Shown: positions 31,012 through 38,866 of the stretch, piece by piece
Numbering within the stretch: position 1 is the first letter of the stretch
How the letters are laid out: each line of letters opens with the position of its first letter
Source: Oleisolibacter albus
Lineage (GTDB): Bacteria > Pseudomonadota > Alphaproteobacteria > Azospirillales > Azospirillaceae
DNA: 64,000 bases
Assembly: GCF_003336875.1 (NCBI RefSeq)
Contig: NZ_QGNJ01000008.1
Location: 124,001-188,000, forward strand
Direction: 5' to 3'
The notes under the pieces: model-generated
The model's input: the letters and a program-made list of their open reading frames with translations, nothing else
Databases searched by the model: none
What the model was told of the DNA's origin: nothing
Translations under genes and position numbers: made by a program

Positions 31012-31108
31012 GGAGGATATTCCGCCTCGATGCATGATGGCCCGACGTCACCCCACGGTCCGGAAGAATACCCGAGCTGCAGGGGAGCCGTCGAAATGCC
31101 CCGGGATA

Positions 31109-31141
31109 GGAGGGTTGGGCCAGACTCTAACCCAACCCTCC
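31109..31141 (-). terminator. Hairpin after the HADH/ECH gene
   Basis: A perfect 11-base-pair stem (GGAGGGTTGGG with CCCAACCCTCC) and 11-base loop lie 12 bases after the stop at 31154. No T-run follows; it may end the operon or protect the mRNA end. Confidence 0.55.
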
Positions 31142-31153
31142 CGGTCCAGCCTA

Positions 31154-33499
31154 TCAATTCCGCAGCGGCTTGCCGGTTTCCAGCATGTGCTCGATGCGCT
31201 CGATGGTGCCGGTGGTCTTGGTCAGGGCCAGGAACTGCTCCCGCTCCAGCGCGAACAGGTCGTCCTCGGTCATGACGCGGGTGATGTCGGTGTCGCCACC
31301 GGACAGCACCGTCGCCACCGCTTTCGACACCACCACATCGTGGGGCGTGGCCTTGCCCTGCAGGGCGAAGCCCTCCACCGCCAGTTCCAGCGCGGCCTTG
31401 GCCGCCGGACCCGGCAGGCGGATCTCCACCGGCTCCGGCGCGGTATAGCCGGCGGCGACCATGTCCAGAGCCTTCTTCTTGGCGTCGGCCAGCAGCCGGT
31501 CCCTGTTGAAGGTGATGCCGTCATGGCCGCGCAGGATCAGCATGTCCCGCGCCTCGAAAGCCGACTTCGCCACCTTGGCGGTGGAGATGGCCTCGAAGGC
31601 GGCGGCCAGCGGCGGCATCGGCCCGCCCGGACGCTTCTTGTTGGCGGTGTGGCGCAGGACCAGCTCCTTGCAGCCACCCCAGCCCGGCAGCACACCCACG
31701 CCCACCTCGACCAGACCGGCATACAGTTCGGCATGGGCCTGGACGGCCGCGGAATGCAGCAGGATCTCGCACCCGCCGCCCAGCGCCATGCCACTGGGCG
31801 CGGCCACGCTGGGGAACGGCGCGAACTTCAGCGCCTTGTAGGTCTCCTGCCCCTCGGCGATGGACTGCTCCACCTGCGGGTACATGCCGATGTTGATGGC
31901 GAACAGGGCCAGGCCCAGATTGGCGCCGACGGAGAAATTCGGCGCCTCGTTGTGGATGACCAGGGCCTTGAACGGGCCGGACTTGCCGTCGCCGATGATG
32001 CCGATGGCCTTGCGGAGCATCGCCATGATGTCCGGGTCCAGGGCGTTCATCTTCGAGGTGAATTCCAGGCACAGCACGCCGTCGCCAATGTCCCACAGGC
32101 TGGCGGAGCCGTTCTTGGCCACCGGCTTGGAGGCGCGCTTGATGTCCGACAGCAGCAGCACGCCCTCGGGGCGGACCACCGGACGATAGGCGCCGTCGGT
32201 GCCCAGGAACTCCAGCGTCCCGGCCTCCACCCGGTAGAAGGGGCGCCCGGCGGCGACCTCCACCATGTGCGGGACCGGCTTGCCCTCGGCCTTCAGCTTC
32301 TCGGCGAACCAGCCGGTGCCGAGCTGGTCGATCATCTCGAACGGGCCGAACTTCCAGTTGTAGCCCAGGCGCATGGCCTCATCGACGGCGGCCACGGTGT
32401 CGGCGATCTGCGGCACCAGATCGGCGGCATAGGTCAGGCTCTGCGACAGCACGCGCCAGGCGTACTGGCCGCCCTTGTCCGGGCTCTCCACCAGGGCGCG
32501 CAGACCGCGGGCATTGGCGCTGTCCAGGGACGCGCGCTGCTGCTTGCGGTACTCGCCGGTCTTGAGATCGATGGCCTCGCGCACGCGCTTGCCGTCCGGC
32601 AGCTTGGTCTGGCGGTAGAAACCGCCCTTGCCCTTGCGGCCGGTATAGCCCTCCGCGATCATCTTCATGGCGAGGGGGTTCTCGCGGAAGATGCGGCGGT
32701 AATCGTCGTCCTGGGGCAGGGTCGACAGCAGCGACTTCGAGATCAGCGGCATCAGATCGAGGCCGACCAGATCGATCAGGCCGAAGGTGCCGGTCTTGGG
32801 CAGGCCCATGGGCTTGCCGGAGATGGCATCCGCCTCCTCCACCGTCAGGCCGCCGTCGATGGCCTCATTGACCGCCGCCTGCATGAAATAGGTGCCGATG
32901 CGGTTGGCGATGAAGCCCGGCGTGTCCTTGCACGCGACCACGCCCTTGCCCAGCACCACGTCGCAGAAGCGGGCCACGGTGTCCAGCGCCTCGGCGCGGG
33001 TCTGCGGCCCCTTCACGATCTCCAGCAGCCGCATGTAGCGCGGCGGGTTGAAGAAATGGGTGATGCAGAAATCCTGGGCGAACTGCTCGCTCTGGCCCTG
33101 CAGCAGGATGTTCAGCGGGATGGTGGAGGTGTTGGACGACACCACCGAGCCGGGCTTCCGCACGGCGTCCAGCTTCTTGTACAGGTCGTGCTTGATCTGC
33201 GGATTTTCGAGGACGGCCTCGATGATCCAGTCCACATCCGCCAGCTTGGCGAGGTCGTCCTCGATATTGCCGGGGGTGACCAGGCTGGCCGCCTTCTTGT
33301 GCATGAAGGGGGCCGGGTCGGTCTTCAGCATCTTCTCGATGGCGGTCTTGGCCACCACCGACCGGTCGCCCCCCTGCTCCTTCACCGCGTTGGGCACGAT
33401 GTCGAGCAGGAAGACGGGAATGCCGGCATTGGCGATGTGGGCAGCGATGCCGCTGCCCATCACGCCGGCGCCGATCACGGCGCAGGATTTGATTTCCAT
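31154..33499 (-). CDS. 3-hydroxyacyl-CoA dehydrogenase/enoyl-CoA hydratase (FadN-like)
   Basis: The 781-residue bifunctional protein carries the hydroxyacyl-CoA dehydrogenase at the N-terminus: the NAD loop GAGVMGSGIAAHIANAG (residues 9-25), FFNPPRYMRLLEIV and DTPGFIANRIG. The crotonase/enoyl-CoA hydratase domain is C-terminal (from about 480), with ALGGGCEILLHSAAVQAHAE. This order (HADH then ECH) matches FadN rather than FadB/FadJ. It would perform steps 2-3 of beta-oxidation. GGGAGGA precedes the ATG. It lies 30 bases downstream of the thiolase gene. Confidence 0.94.
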   Translation of the reverse strand: MEIKSCAVIGAGVMGSGIAAHIANAGIPVFLLDIVPNAVKEQGGDRSVVAKTAIEKMLKTDPAPFMHKKAASLVTPGNIEDDLAKLADVDWIIEAVLENPQIKHDLYKKLDAVRKPGSVVSSNTSTIPLNILLQGQSEQFAQDFCITHFFNPPRYMRLLEIVKGPQTRAEALDTVARFCDVVLGKGVVACKDTPGFIANRIGTYFMQAAVNEAIDGGLTVEEADAISGKPMGLPKTGTFGLIDLVGLDLMPLISKSLLSTLPQDDDYRRIFRENPLAMKMIAEGYTGRKGKGGFYRQTKLPDGKRVREAIDLKTGEYRKQQRASLDSANARGLRALVESPDKGGQYAWRVLSQSLTYAADLVPQIADTVAAVDEAMRLGYNWKFGPFEMIDQLGTGWFAEKLKAEGKPVPHMVEVAAGRPFYRVEAGTLEFLGTDGAYRPVVRPEGVLLLSDIKRASKPVAKNGSASLWDIGDGVLCLEFTSKMNALDPDIMAMLRKAIGIIGDGKSGPFKALVIHNEAPNFSVGANLGLALFAINIGMYPQVEQSIAEGQETYKALKFAPFPSVAAPSGMALGGGCEILLHSAAVQAHAELYAGLVEVGVGVLPGWGGCKELVLRHTANKKRPGGPMPPLAAAFEAISTAKVAKSAFEARDMLILRGHDGITFNRDRLLADAKKKALDMVAAGYTAPEPVEIRLPGPAAKAALELAVEGFALQGKATPHDVVVSKAVATVLSGGDTDITRVMTEDDLFALEREQFLALTKTTGTIERIEHMLETGKPLRN

Positions 33500-33529
33500 G
33501 GGCTTCTTCCTCCCGTCAGGCGCCGCGGA

Positions 33530-34669
33530 TCAGACCGCTTCCAGGATGGTGGCGATGCCCTGGCCGCCGCCGATGCACTGGGTGGACAGGGCCAGGGCCT
33601 TGCCCTCGCGCTGCAGCAGGCTGGCGGCCTTGCCGGTGATGCGGGCGCCGGTGGCCCCCAGCGGATGGCCCAGCGCGATGGCGCCGCCATCGATGTTGAC
33701 CTTCTCCGGGTCGAAGCCCAGCTCGCGCGCCACGGTCATGGACTGGACGGCGAAGGCCTCGTTGCTCTCGATGATGTCCAGGTCCTTCACGGTGATGCCG
33801 GCGCGGTCCAGCGCCTTCTTGCTGGCGGGCACCGGGCCGTAGCCCATGATGGTGGCATCACAGCCGGCCACGGCGATGGCGCGGATCTTGGCCAGCACCT
33901 TCAGCCCGTGGGCGCGGGCGAAATCCTCGGAGCAGATCAGCGTGGCGGAGGCGCCGTCGGTCAGCGGCGAGGAGGTGCCGGCAGTGACGGTGCCGGTGGC
34001 ATCGAAGGCCGGCTTCAGCGTCGACAGGGTCTCGGCCGTGGTGTCGGGGCGGATGCAGCCGTCCTTGGACACGACCTTGCCGCCCGGCACGGTGATCGGG
34101 GTGATCTCGGCCTCGAACCGGCCCTCGGCCTGGGCCTGGGCGGCCTTGCGGTGGGACAGGGCGGCATAGGCCTCCTGCTCGGCGCGGGAGATGCCGAACT
34201 TCTTCGACAGGTTCTCGGCGGTGATGCCCATGGACATGTAGGCGCCGGGTTCGACCTGGGCCAGCGCCGGGTTCGGCATGGGGTTGAAGCCCATCATCGG
34301 CACGCGGGTCATGCTCTCGATGCCGGCGGCGATGAAGGCTTCGCCGGCATTCATGCGGATGGCGCCGGCGGCCATGTGGATGGCCTGCATCGAGCTGCCG
34401 CAGAAGCGGTTGACGGTGGTGCCGGCCACGGACTTCGGCAGGCCGGCGATCATGCCGATCAGCTTGGCCACGTTGAAGCCCTGCTCGCCCTCGGGGAAGG
34501 CGCAGCCGACGATCAGGTCCTCGATCTCGGCCCCGTCGACGCCCGTCTTCTCAAGCAGGCTCTTCACCACGGCGGCGGCCAGATCGTCCGGACGGACCCT
34601 GGTCAGCTCGCCCTTGTTGGCCAGGTGGAACGGGGACCGGGTATAGCCGGCAATGACGACGTTCTTCAT
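33530..34669 (-). CDS. Acetyl-CoA C-acyltransferase (thiolase)
   Basis: The 379-residue enzyme has the thiolase catalytic Cys90 in NRFCGSSMQAI, GGAIALGHPLGATGARI with the general-base histidine and the C-terminal Cys in STQCIGGGQGIA. It cleaves 3-ketoacyl-CoA in the last step of beta-oxidation. GAGGAGA lies about 9 bases before the ATG. It is first of the pair with the FadN-like gene; merR lies 104 bases upstream in the same direction, so the three are probably co-transcribed. Confidence 0.95.
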   Translation of the reverse strand: MKNVVIAGYTRSPFHLANKGELTRVRPDDLAAAVVKSLLEKTGVDGAEIEDLIVGCAFPEGEQGFNVAKLIGMIAGLPKSVAGTTVNRFCGSSMQAIHMAAGAIRMNAGEAFIAAGIESMTRVPMMGFNPMPNPALAQVEPGAYMSMGITAENLSKKFGISRAEQEAYAALSHRKAAQAQAEGRFEAEITPITVPGGKVVSKDGCIRPDTTAETLSTLKPAFDATGTVTAGTSSPLTDGASATLICSEDFARAHGLKVLAKIRAIAVAGCDATIMGYGPVPASKKALDRAGITVKDLDIIESNEAFAVQSMTVARELGFDPEKVNIDGGAIALGHPLGATGARITGKAASLLQREGKALALSTQCIGGGQGIATILEAV

Positions 34670-34773
34670 CGACAGGGATCTCCTCGCCTAGGTTGCCTGC
34701 CCGTCCGGGTGGACCCCGGTGCATTCGGCAGGATGTTTATGATCTTGGGTCCGGCGCGGGTGTCGCCACCCGC

Positions 34774-35202
34774 TCAGCCCTGGCCGGCCTCGGCGCCCTG
34801 TTGGCGCAGATGGGCCAGGATAAGGTCGTCGATCTCGCGCAGTTCCTTCAAGGTCTGCTGCACATCGCGCAGTTGCTGTTCCAGCTGCACGATGCGGTCG
34901 CGGGCACGGGTATGCAGGAAGCGCATCTGCTCCACCTGCGCCTCGTCGCTGTCGTACAGATCCAGGAAATCCTTGATCTCGCCGATGGAAAAGCCCAGCC
35001 GCTTGCCGCGGCAGATCAGCTTCAGCCGCGCCCGGTCGCGGTGGGAATAGACGCGCACCGTGCCCAGCCGGGCCGGGGCGATCAGCCCCTCATCCTCATA
35101 GAAACGCAGCGTGCGCAGGGTCAGGCCGAATTCCTCGGCCAGTTCGCCGATGCCGTAGGTGCGGCCGCCACCGGCCTGTGCCTTACCGCCCCCATCCAGC
35201 AT
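34774..35202 (-). CDS. MerR-family transcriptional regulator
   Basis: The 142-residue protein has the MerR winged helix near the N-terminus: TYGIGELAEEFGLTLRTLRFYEDEGLIAP, then a coiled-coil dimerisation helix (DRIVQLEQQLRDVQQTLKEL). It lacks the effector-binding cysteines of metal sensors, fitting acyl-CoA-linked LiuR-like members. ATG 35202 is chosen because GGGAGGA lies about 10 bases upstream; ATG 35244 is possible. The operator-like palindrome at 35316-35330 lies in its own promoter region, implying autoregulation, and control of thiolase and the acyl-CoA dehydrogenase is inferred. Confidence 0.9.
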   Translation of the reverse strand: MLDGGGKAQAGGGRTYGIGELAEEFGLTLRTLRFYEDEGLIAPARLGTVRVYSHRDRARLKLICRGKRLGFSIGEIKDFLDLYDSDEAQVEQMRFLHTRARDRIVQLEQQLRDVQQTLKELREIDDLILAHLRQQGAEAGQG

Positions 35203-35618
35203 GGCGCGATCATCCTCCCGCACGGCCGCCCTTCCCTCCCGCATGCAGCCCGTACCGGACGGCGGAGCCAAGGAACCGGAGGTCGGCGCTGACGTTAGCC
35301 GACACTGACTTCCCCTTACGTAAACGTCAAGAGATTTTTCACCAGGGCGCGGCTGTCTATCGGCCTGATCGACCACCCCGCCACCGGCGCCACCTTCCCC
35401 GTCTAGATCGATTGGACGAGACGGGGACATCTCCCCTGACCAAAACCCTAAACGGGCAAGATGGAAAGCCGCCGGGACTTTCCCTAGGATAAGGCAGCAC
35501 TCCCGCGGCGGACGGGACTGCCGGCCCCGCACCCTCGCCCGTTCGGGACCCGTTGCCATCTCCGCCGCACTGTCCGGACGGCCGAAGGACCGTCCCCCCG
35601 CAGTCCGGAGCTCCCGCG
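35203..35618. other. Divergent intergenic region merR / response regulator
   Basis: About 415 bases with no supported gene. It contains the operator-like palindrome (35316-35330), a related half-site GACGTTAG (35291-35298) and AT-rich GAGATTTTTC next to it, suggesting the merR promoter. The half nearest 35619 holds the response-regulator upstream region, where no clear promoter is seen. Confidence 0.5.
35315..35331. promoter_or_regulatory. Putative MerR operator before the merR-thiolase-fadN-like operon
   Basis: TTACGTAAACGTCAA (35316-35330) reads TTGACGTTTACGTAA on the minus strand. It shares the 10-base ACGTTTACGT core with the site before the acyl-CoA dehydrogenase. It lies 114 bases upstream of the merR start codon. 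Confidence 0.55.
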
Positions 35619-35981
35619 TTGCATGTGATCATTGTCGAGGATGAGGCGCTTGTGGGCATGATGTTCGAAGCGGCGCTCAGTCAGGCGGGATACCGGGTCT
35701 CCCTGACCCGTGACGGGGTGGAAGCGCTGGCCCTTGACGCCCTCGATCCTGCCGATGCCGTCGTCACCGATCTGCGCATGCCGCGCATGGACGGCCGCAC
35801 CCTGATTCCGCGGCTGCGGGAGCGGAACGCGGCGCTGCCGATCCTGGTGGTCACCGGCTATCAGGGGGATGCTGGGCCGGTTGGTCTGGGCGACCCCCTG
35901 ATCCGATTCTTCACCAAGCCGATCAGCCCCCGCATCCTGGCCCAGAAGCTGGACGAGATGCTGGATCGCCGGGTGGCCTGA
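35619..35981 (+). CDS. Single-domain response regulator
   Basis: The 120-residue protein is only a receiver domain: acidic pocket Glu7-Asp8-Glu9 (VEDE), phosphoacceptor Asp51 in VVTDLRMPRMDG, Thr79 and Lys100 in FFTKPIS. There is no output domain, so it likely works through protein contacts like CheY or as a phosphate sink. TTG 35619 is chosen with CCGGAG upstream. The nearest kinase is the HisKA_2 gene at 37164, with a TPR gene between; partnership is inferred. Confidence 0.88.
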   Translation: MHVIIVEDEALVGMMFEAALSQAGYRVSLTRDGVEALALDALDPADAVVTDLRMPRMDGRTLIPRLRERNAALPILVVTGYQGDAGPVGLGDPLIRFFTKPISPRILAQKLDEMLDRRVA

Positions 35982-36034
35982 GCCGGCGGTCGCTCAGCCC
36001 GTGACCTCCACCCGTGCCGTCCGGCCCATCATGC

Positions 36035-36880
36035 TCACCCCATGACATGGAACGGATCACCGGGCAGGCGGGCCGCCGGGCCGGGGGGCAGCATCGATGG
36101 CACGGATATCCGCTCTGCCTCGCCCGTCACCTGCATCAGCGCCAGGGTCACCGCCACATGGCCCGGCATCCGCGCCAGCACACCCCGCAGCAGATGGCGG
36201 GCATCCTCGTGACGTCCCTGCCCCAGGAAGGACTGGGCCAGACCGATGGCCGCCTCAGCCCGGCTGCGGTCGCCGGCCAGAACCCGGGCGAACAGGGCCG
36301 CTGCCTCGTCGAAATGCTCCCGCAGCAGCAGCAGGCCCGCCAGTTCATAGGCGATGTCCAACCCGTCCGGCCGCAGGGCCAGAGCATGGCGCAGGCAGAA
36401 CTCCGCCTCTTCCGCCTCGCCCCGCGCGCGCAGGACCGCGGCAAGGTTGGCATGGGCCTCGGCATAGCCCGGCCACAGGGCCACGGCCCGGCGGAAGGCG
36501 GCCTCCGCCGGGCCGGAACGGCCCAGCGCCAGCAGGGCATTGCCCAGATTGTTGTGGCAGACGGGCGCGGTCGCATCCAGGCGCAGCGCGCGCCGGAAGG
36601 CCGCCACGGCTGGCTGGAACCGTCGGCGGTGATACAGGATGATGCCGCGGGCGTTATGGAACTCGGCCCGCTCCCGGTCCAGGGCCACGGCGCGCGCCGC
36701 CAGCGCCGCCGCCTCGTCCAGCCGGTGCGAGCGCAAGGCCACCAGCGACAGCAGATGCACCGCCTCGGCATTGTCCGGCTCGTCCGCCATCACCGACCGG
36801 CAACCGCTCTCGGCATCGGCCAGCAATCCGGCCGCCAACTGGTGGCGGCACAGGTAGAGACAGTCCGGACCCGGCGACAT
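36035..36880 (-). CDS. Tetratricopeptide repeat protein
   Basis: The 281-residue protein consists of TPR-like helical pairs, e.g. CHNNLGNALLALGRSGPAEA, EAHANLAAVLRARGEAEEAE and LDIAYELAGLLLLREHFDEA, covering most of the chain. TPR arrays mediate protein-protein contact. ATG 36880 follows AGGGAG at a good distance. It has no signal peptide. It lies between a receiver-domain gene and a sensor kinase. Resemblance to TPR parts of protein-glycosylation or secretion factors is possible but not specific. Confidence 0.85.
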   Translation of the reverse strand: MSPGPDCLYLCRHQLAAGLLADAESGCRSVMADEPDNAEAVHLLSLVALRSHRLDEAAALAARAVALDRERAEFHNARGIILYHRRRFQPAVAAFRRALRLDATAPVCHNNLGNALLALGRSGPAEAAFRRAVALWPGYAEAHANLAAVLRARGEAEEAEFCLRHALALRPDGLDIAYELAGLLLLREHFDEAAALFARVLAGDRSRAEAAIGLAQSFLGQGRHEDARHLLRGVLARMPGHVAVTLALMQVTGEAERISVPSMLPPGPAARLPGDPFHVMG

Positions 36881-37163
36881 GGCAACACTCCCTGGACAGG
36901 TGGAACCCGGATGGTTCCCGATCACACTGCTCTGCCTCAGCAACCGCCGTGCCAAAGGCCGGAGGTCGGCACGCCGCGGCTTCCCAGAGGATGTGCTGGC
37001 AGATTCTGCCCGCCGCGCGGGGACCGGGAGGAAAAAGCTGCCCGCCGCGGAATCATCCGCCCTCCGCCCGGATTCGGGCTGGCGCCACACCGCCGGGACG
37101 GCTAATCAATGGACCGGCCCTGCAACCGGCGGCAGTCCCGCCGCCCGCCAGACGAGGCCTGCT

Positions 37164-38777
37164 GTGTCGGATCGGACCCCTGCCACCGCCGGCGCCCGCC
37201 GGATCAGGCTGCTGCTGCTGCTGCTGCTGGCGACCACCCTGCTGCTGATCGCCGGCCTGCTGGGGATCTTCCTGTCCCTCGAATACCGGCGCGCCATCGC
37301 CCGGGCCGAAGCGACGACCCGCGATCTGACCCTGGTGCTGGAGCAATTCGCCATCCGCACCTTCGAGAATGGCGACCAGGTCGCCGCCCGCATCGCTGAC
37401 GAGATCCTGGCGGCGGGCGGTGTCTCCGGCATCCGCCCGCCGGTCCTGCATCAGCTGCTGGCCCGGCTGTCGGCCAACATGGCGGGCGACTACCTGATGG
37501 TGGTGGACCGCACGGGCATGCCGGTGTCCATCTCCGACCGCCGGGATGTGCCGGCCACATCGCTGGCCGACCGGGCCTGGTTCCAGGCCCATCTCCACGG
37601 GGCGGAACAGCATGTGGGCGAGGCTCTGTTCAGCCGCATCACCGGCGAAGTGCTCTATACCTACAGCCGGCGCCTGATCGCACCCGACGGCCGTTTCGAT
37701 GGGGCCGTCCAGGTCTCCTTCCGCCAGCGTTTCTTCTCCACCGCCGGCATCGGGCTCAACCAGGGGCGCGACACGGTGTTTTCCCTGCTCGGGCCCGCGG
37801 GCGGCATCATCGCACGCTCCAATCTGGCTCCGCCGGACGTGGACCGGACCATGGCCGCATCCCCCATCTTCAGCGCCTACGCCACACAGTCGACGGGCAC
37901 CTTCCGCGCCGCGTCGATCTTCGACGGGCGCGAGGAGATCACCTCCTTCCGCCGGCTGGAGCGCTGGCCTGTGGTGGCCGTGACCTCGCTGCCCGTGACC
38001 ACGGCCCTGGCCAGCTGGTATGGCAGCCTGTGGTGGAGCGGCGCCATCGCCCTGCCGGCTTTCGGCAGCCTTGTCCCGCTGGTCTTCCTGCTGCTGCGGG
38101 CCAGCGCCACCGAAGCGCGCACGCGTGACGCGCTGAACCGCGCCCTGGCCGACAAGGAGGTGCTGTTCCGCGAGGTGCATCACCGGGTCAAGAACAACCT
38201 CCAGGTCACCTCCAGCCTGGTCCAGCTGCAATCGGCAAAATTCTCCGACCCGGCGGTGCGGGCCGCATTCGAGGAGACGGCGGAGCGGCTGCGCGCCATC
38301 GGCCTGGTGCATGAGACGCTCTACGGCAGCAATCAGGCCGCCGAGGTCGATCTGCCCAGCTATCTGACCCGGCTTGCCCAGGGACTGGCGGACACCTACG
38401 CTGCCGGGGAGCGGGGCATCAAGCTGCAGTTCCGCCTCAACCCCAGCAGCATCGATCTGGAGCGGGCGGTGCCCGTGGCCCTGATCGTGACCGAAGTGCT
38501 GAGCAACGCCATGAAACATGCCTTCCGGCCGGGGGACGGTGGCAGCGTGACCATCGCCGTCAGCCAGGATCGGACCGGCCATCGGGTCGAGATCTGCGAT
38601 GACGGCCGCGGGATGCCGGCCGACACCCAGCGCGACGGCAGCATCGGCATGAAGCTGATCCAGGCCCTGACCCGCCAGCTCTATGCCGATTCCGGCTTCA
38701 CCCCCCCGCCCGCGGGCCACGGCACCTGCTTCCATATGCAGATCCCGCCCCTGTCCCCCCTGCCGCCCGGCGCCTGA
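37164..38777 (+). CDS. Membrane sensor histidine kinase (dCache/PDC sensor, HisKA_2)
   Basis: The 537-residue protein starts at GTG with GAGG six bases upstream. TM1 (residues 16-39) contains a Leu run coded by seven CTG triplets. A periplasmic PDC-like sensor (about 45-280) follows, with SDRRDVPATSLADRAWFQAH typical of the family, then TM2 (about 285-312). The kinase core has the HisKA_2 helix REVHHRVKNNLQ with likely phosphoacceptor His340, and the ATPase motifs VTEVLSNAMKHAF, CDDGRGMP and IGMKLIQALTR. Such kinases often feed general stress or light responses; the ligand is unknown. Confidence 0.92.
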   Translation: MSDRTPATAGARRIRLLLLLLLATTLLLIAGLLGIFLSLEYRRAIARAEATTRDLTLVLEQFAIRTFENGDQVAARIADEILAAGGVSGIRPPVLHQLLARLSANMAGDYLMVVDRTGMPVSISDRRDVPATSLADRAWFQAHLHGAEQHVGEALFSRITGEVLYTYSRRLIAPDGRFDGAVQVSFRQRFFSTAGIGLNQGRDTVFSLLGPAGGIIARSNLAPPDVDRTMAASPIFSAYATQSTGTFRAASIFDGREEITSFRRLERWPVVAVTSLPVTTALASWYGSLWWSGAIALPAFGSLVPLVFLLLRASATEARTRDALNRALADKEVLFREVHHRVKNNLQVTSSLVQLQSAKFSDPAVRAAFEETAERLRAIGLVHETLYGSNQAAEVDLPSYLTRLAQGLADTYAAGERGIKLQFRLNPSSIDLERAVPVALIVTEVLSNAMKHAFRPGDGGSVTIAVSQDRTGHRVEICDDGRGMPADTQRDGSIGMKLIQALTRQLYADSGFTPPPAGHGTCFHMQIPPLSPLPPGA

Positions 38778-38780
38778 CGG

Positions 38781-38808
38781 CCGATACAAACGAACCCGAT
38801 ACAAACGA
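38781..38808. repeat. Two-copy 15-base tandem repeat
   Basis: CCGATACAAACGA occurs at 38781-38793 and 38796-38808, separated by AC. It lies right after the kinase stop and beside a hairpin. Confidence 0.8.
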
Positions 38809-38839
38809 CAGGGGCCGCCGGATCACCCGGCGGCCCCTG
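38809..38839. terminator. Shared hairpin between convergent kinase and POT genes
   Basis: A perfect 13-base-pair stem (CAGGGGCCGCCGG / CCGGCGGCCCCTG) with a 5-base loop lies 31 bases after the kinase stop and 28 bases past the POT transporter stop. It lacks a T-run on either side but is positioned to stop both transcripts. Confidence 0.55.
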
Positions 38840-38866
38840 CCCTGCTGACATCCCTGGGGGATCAGC

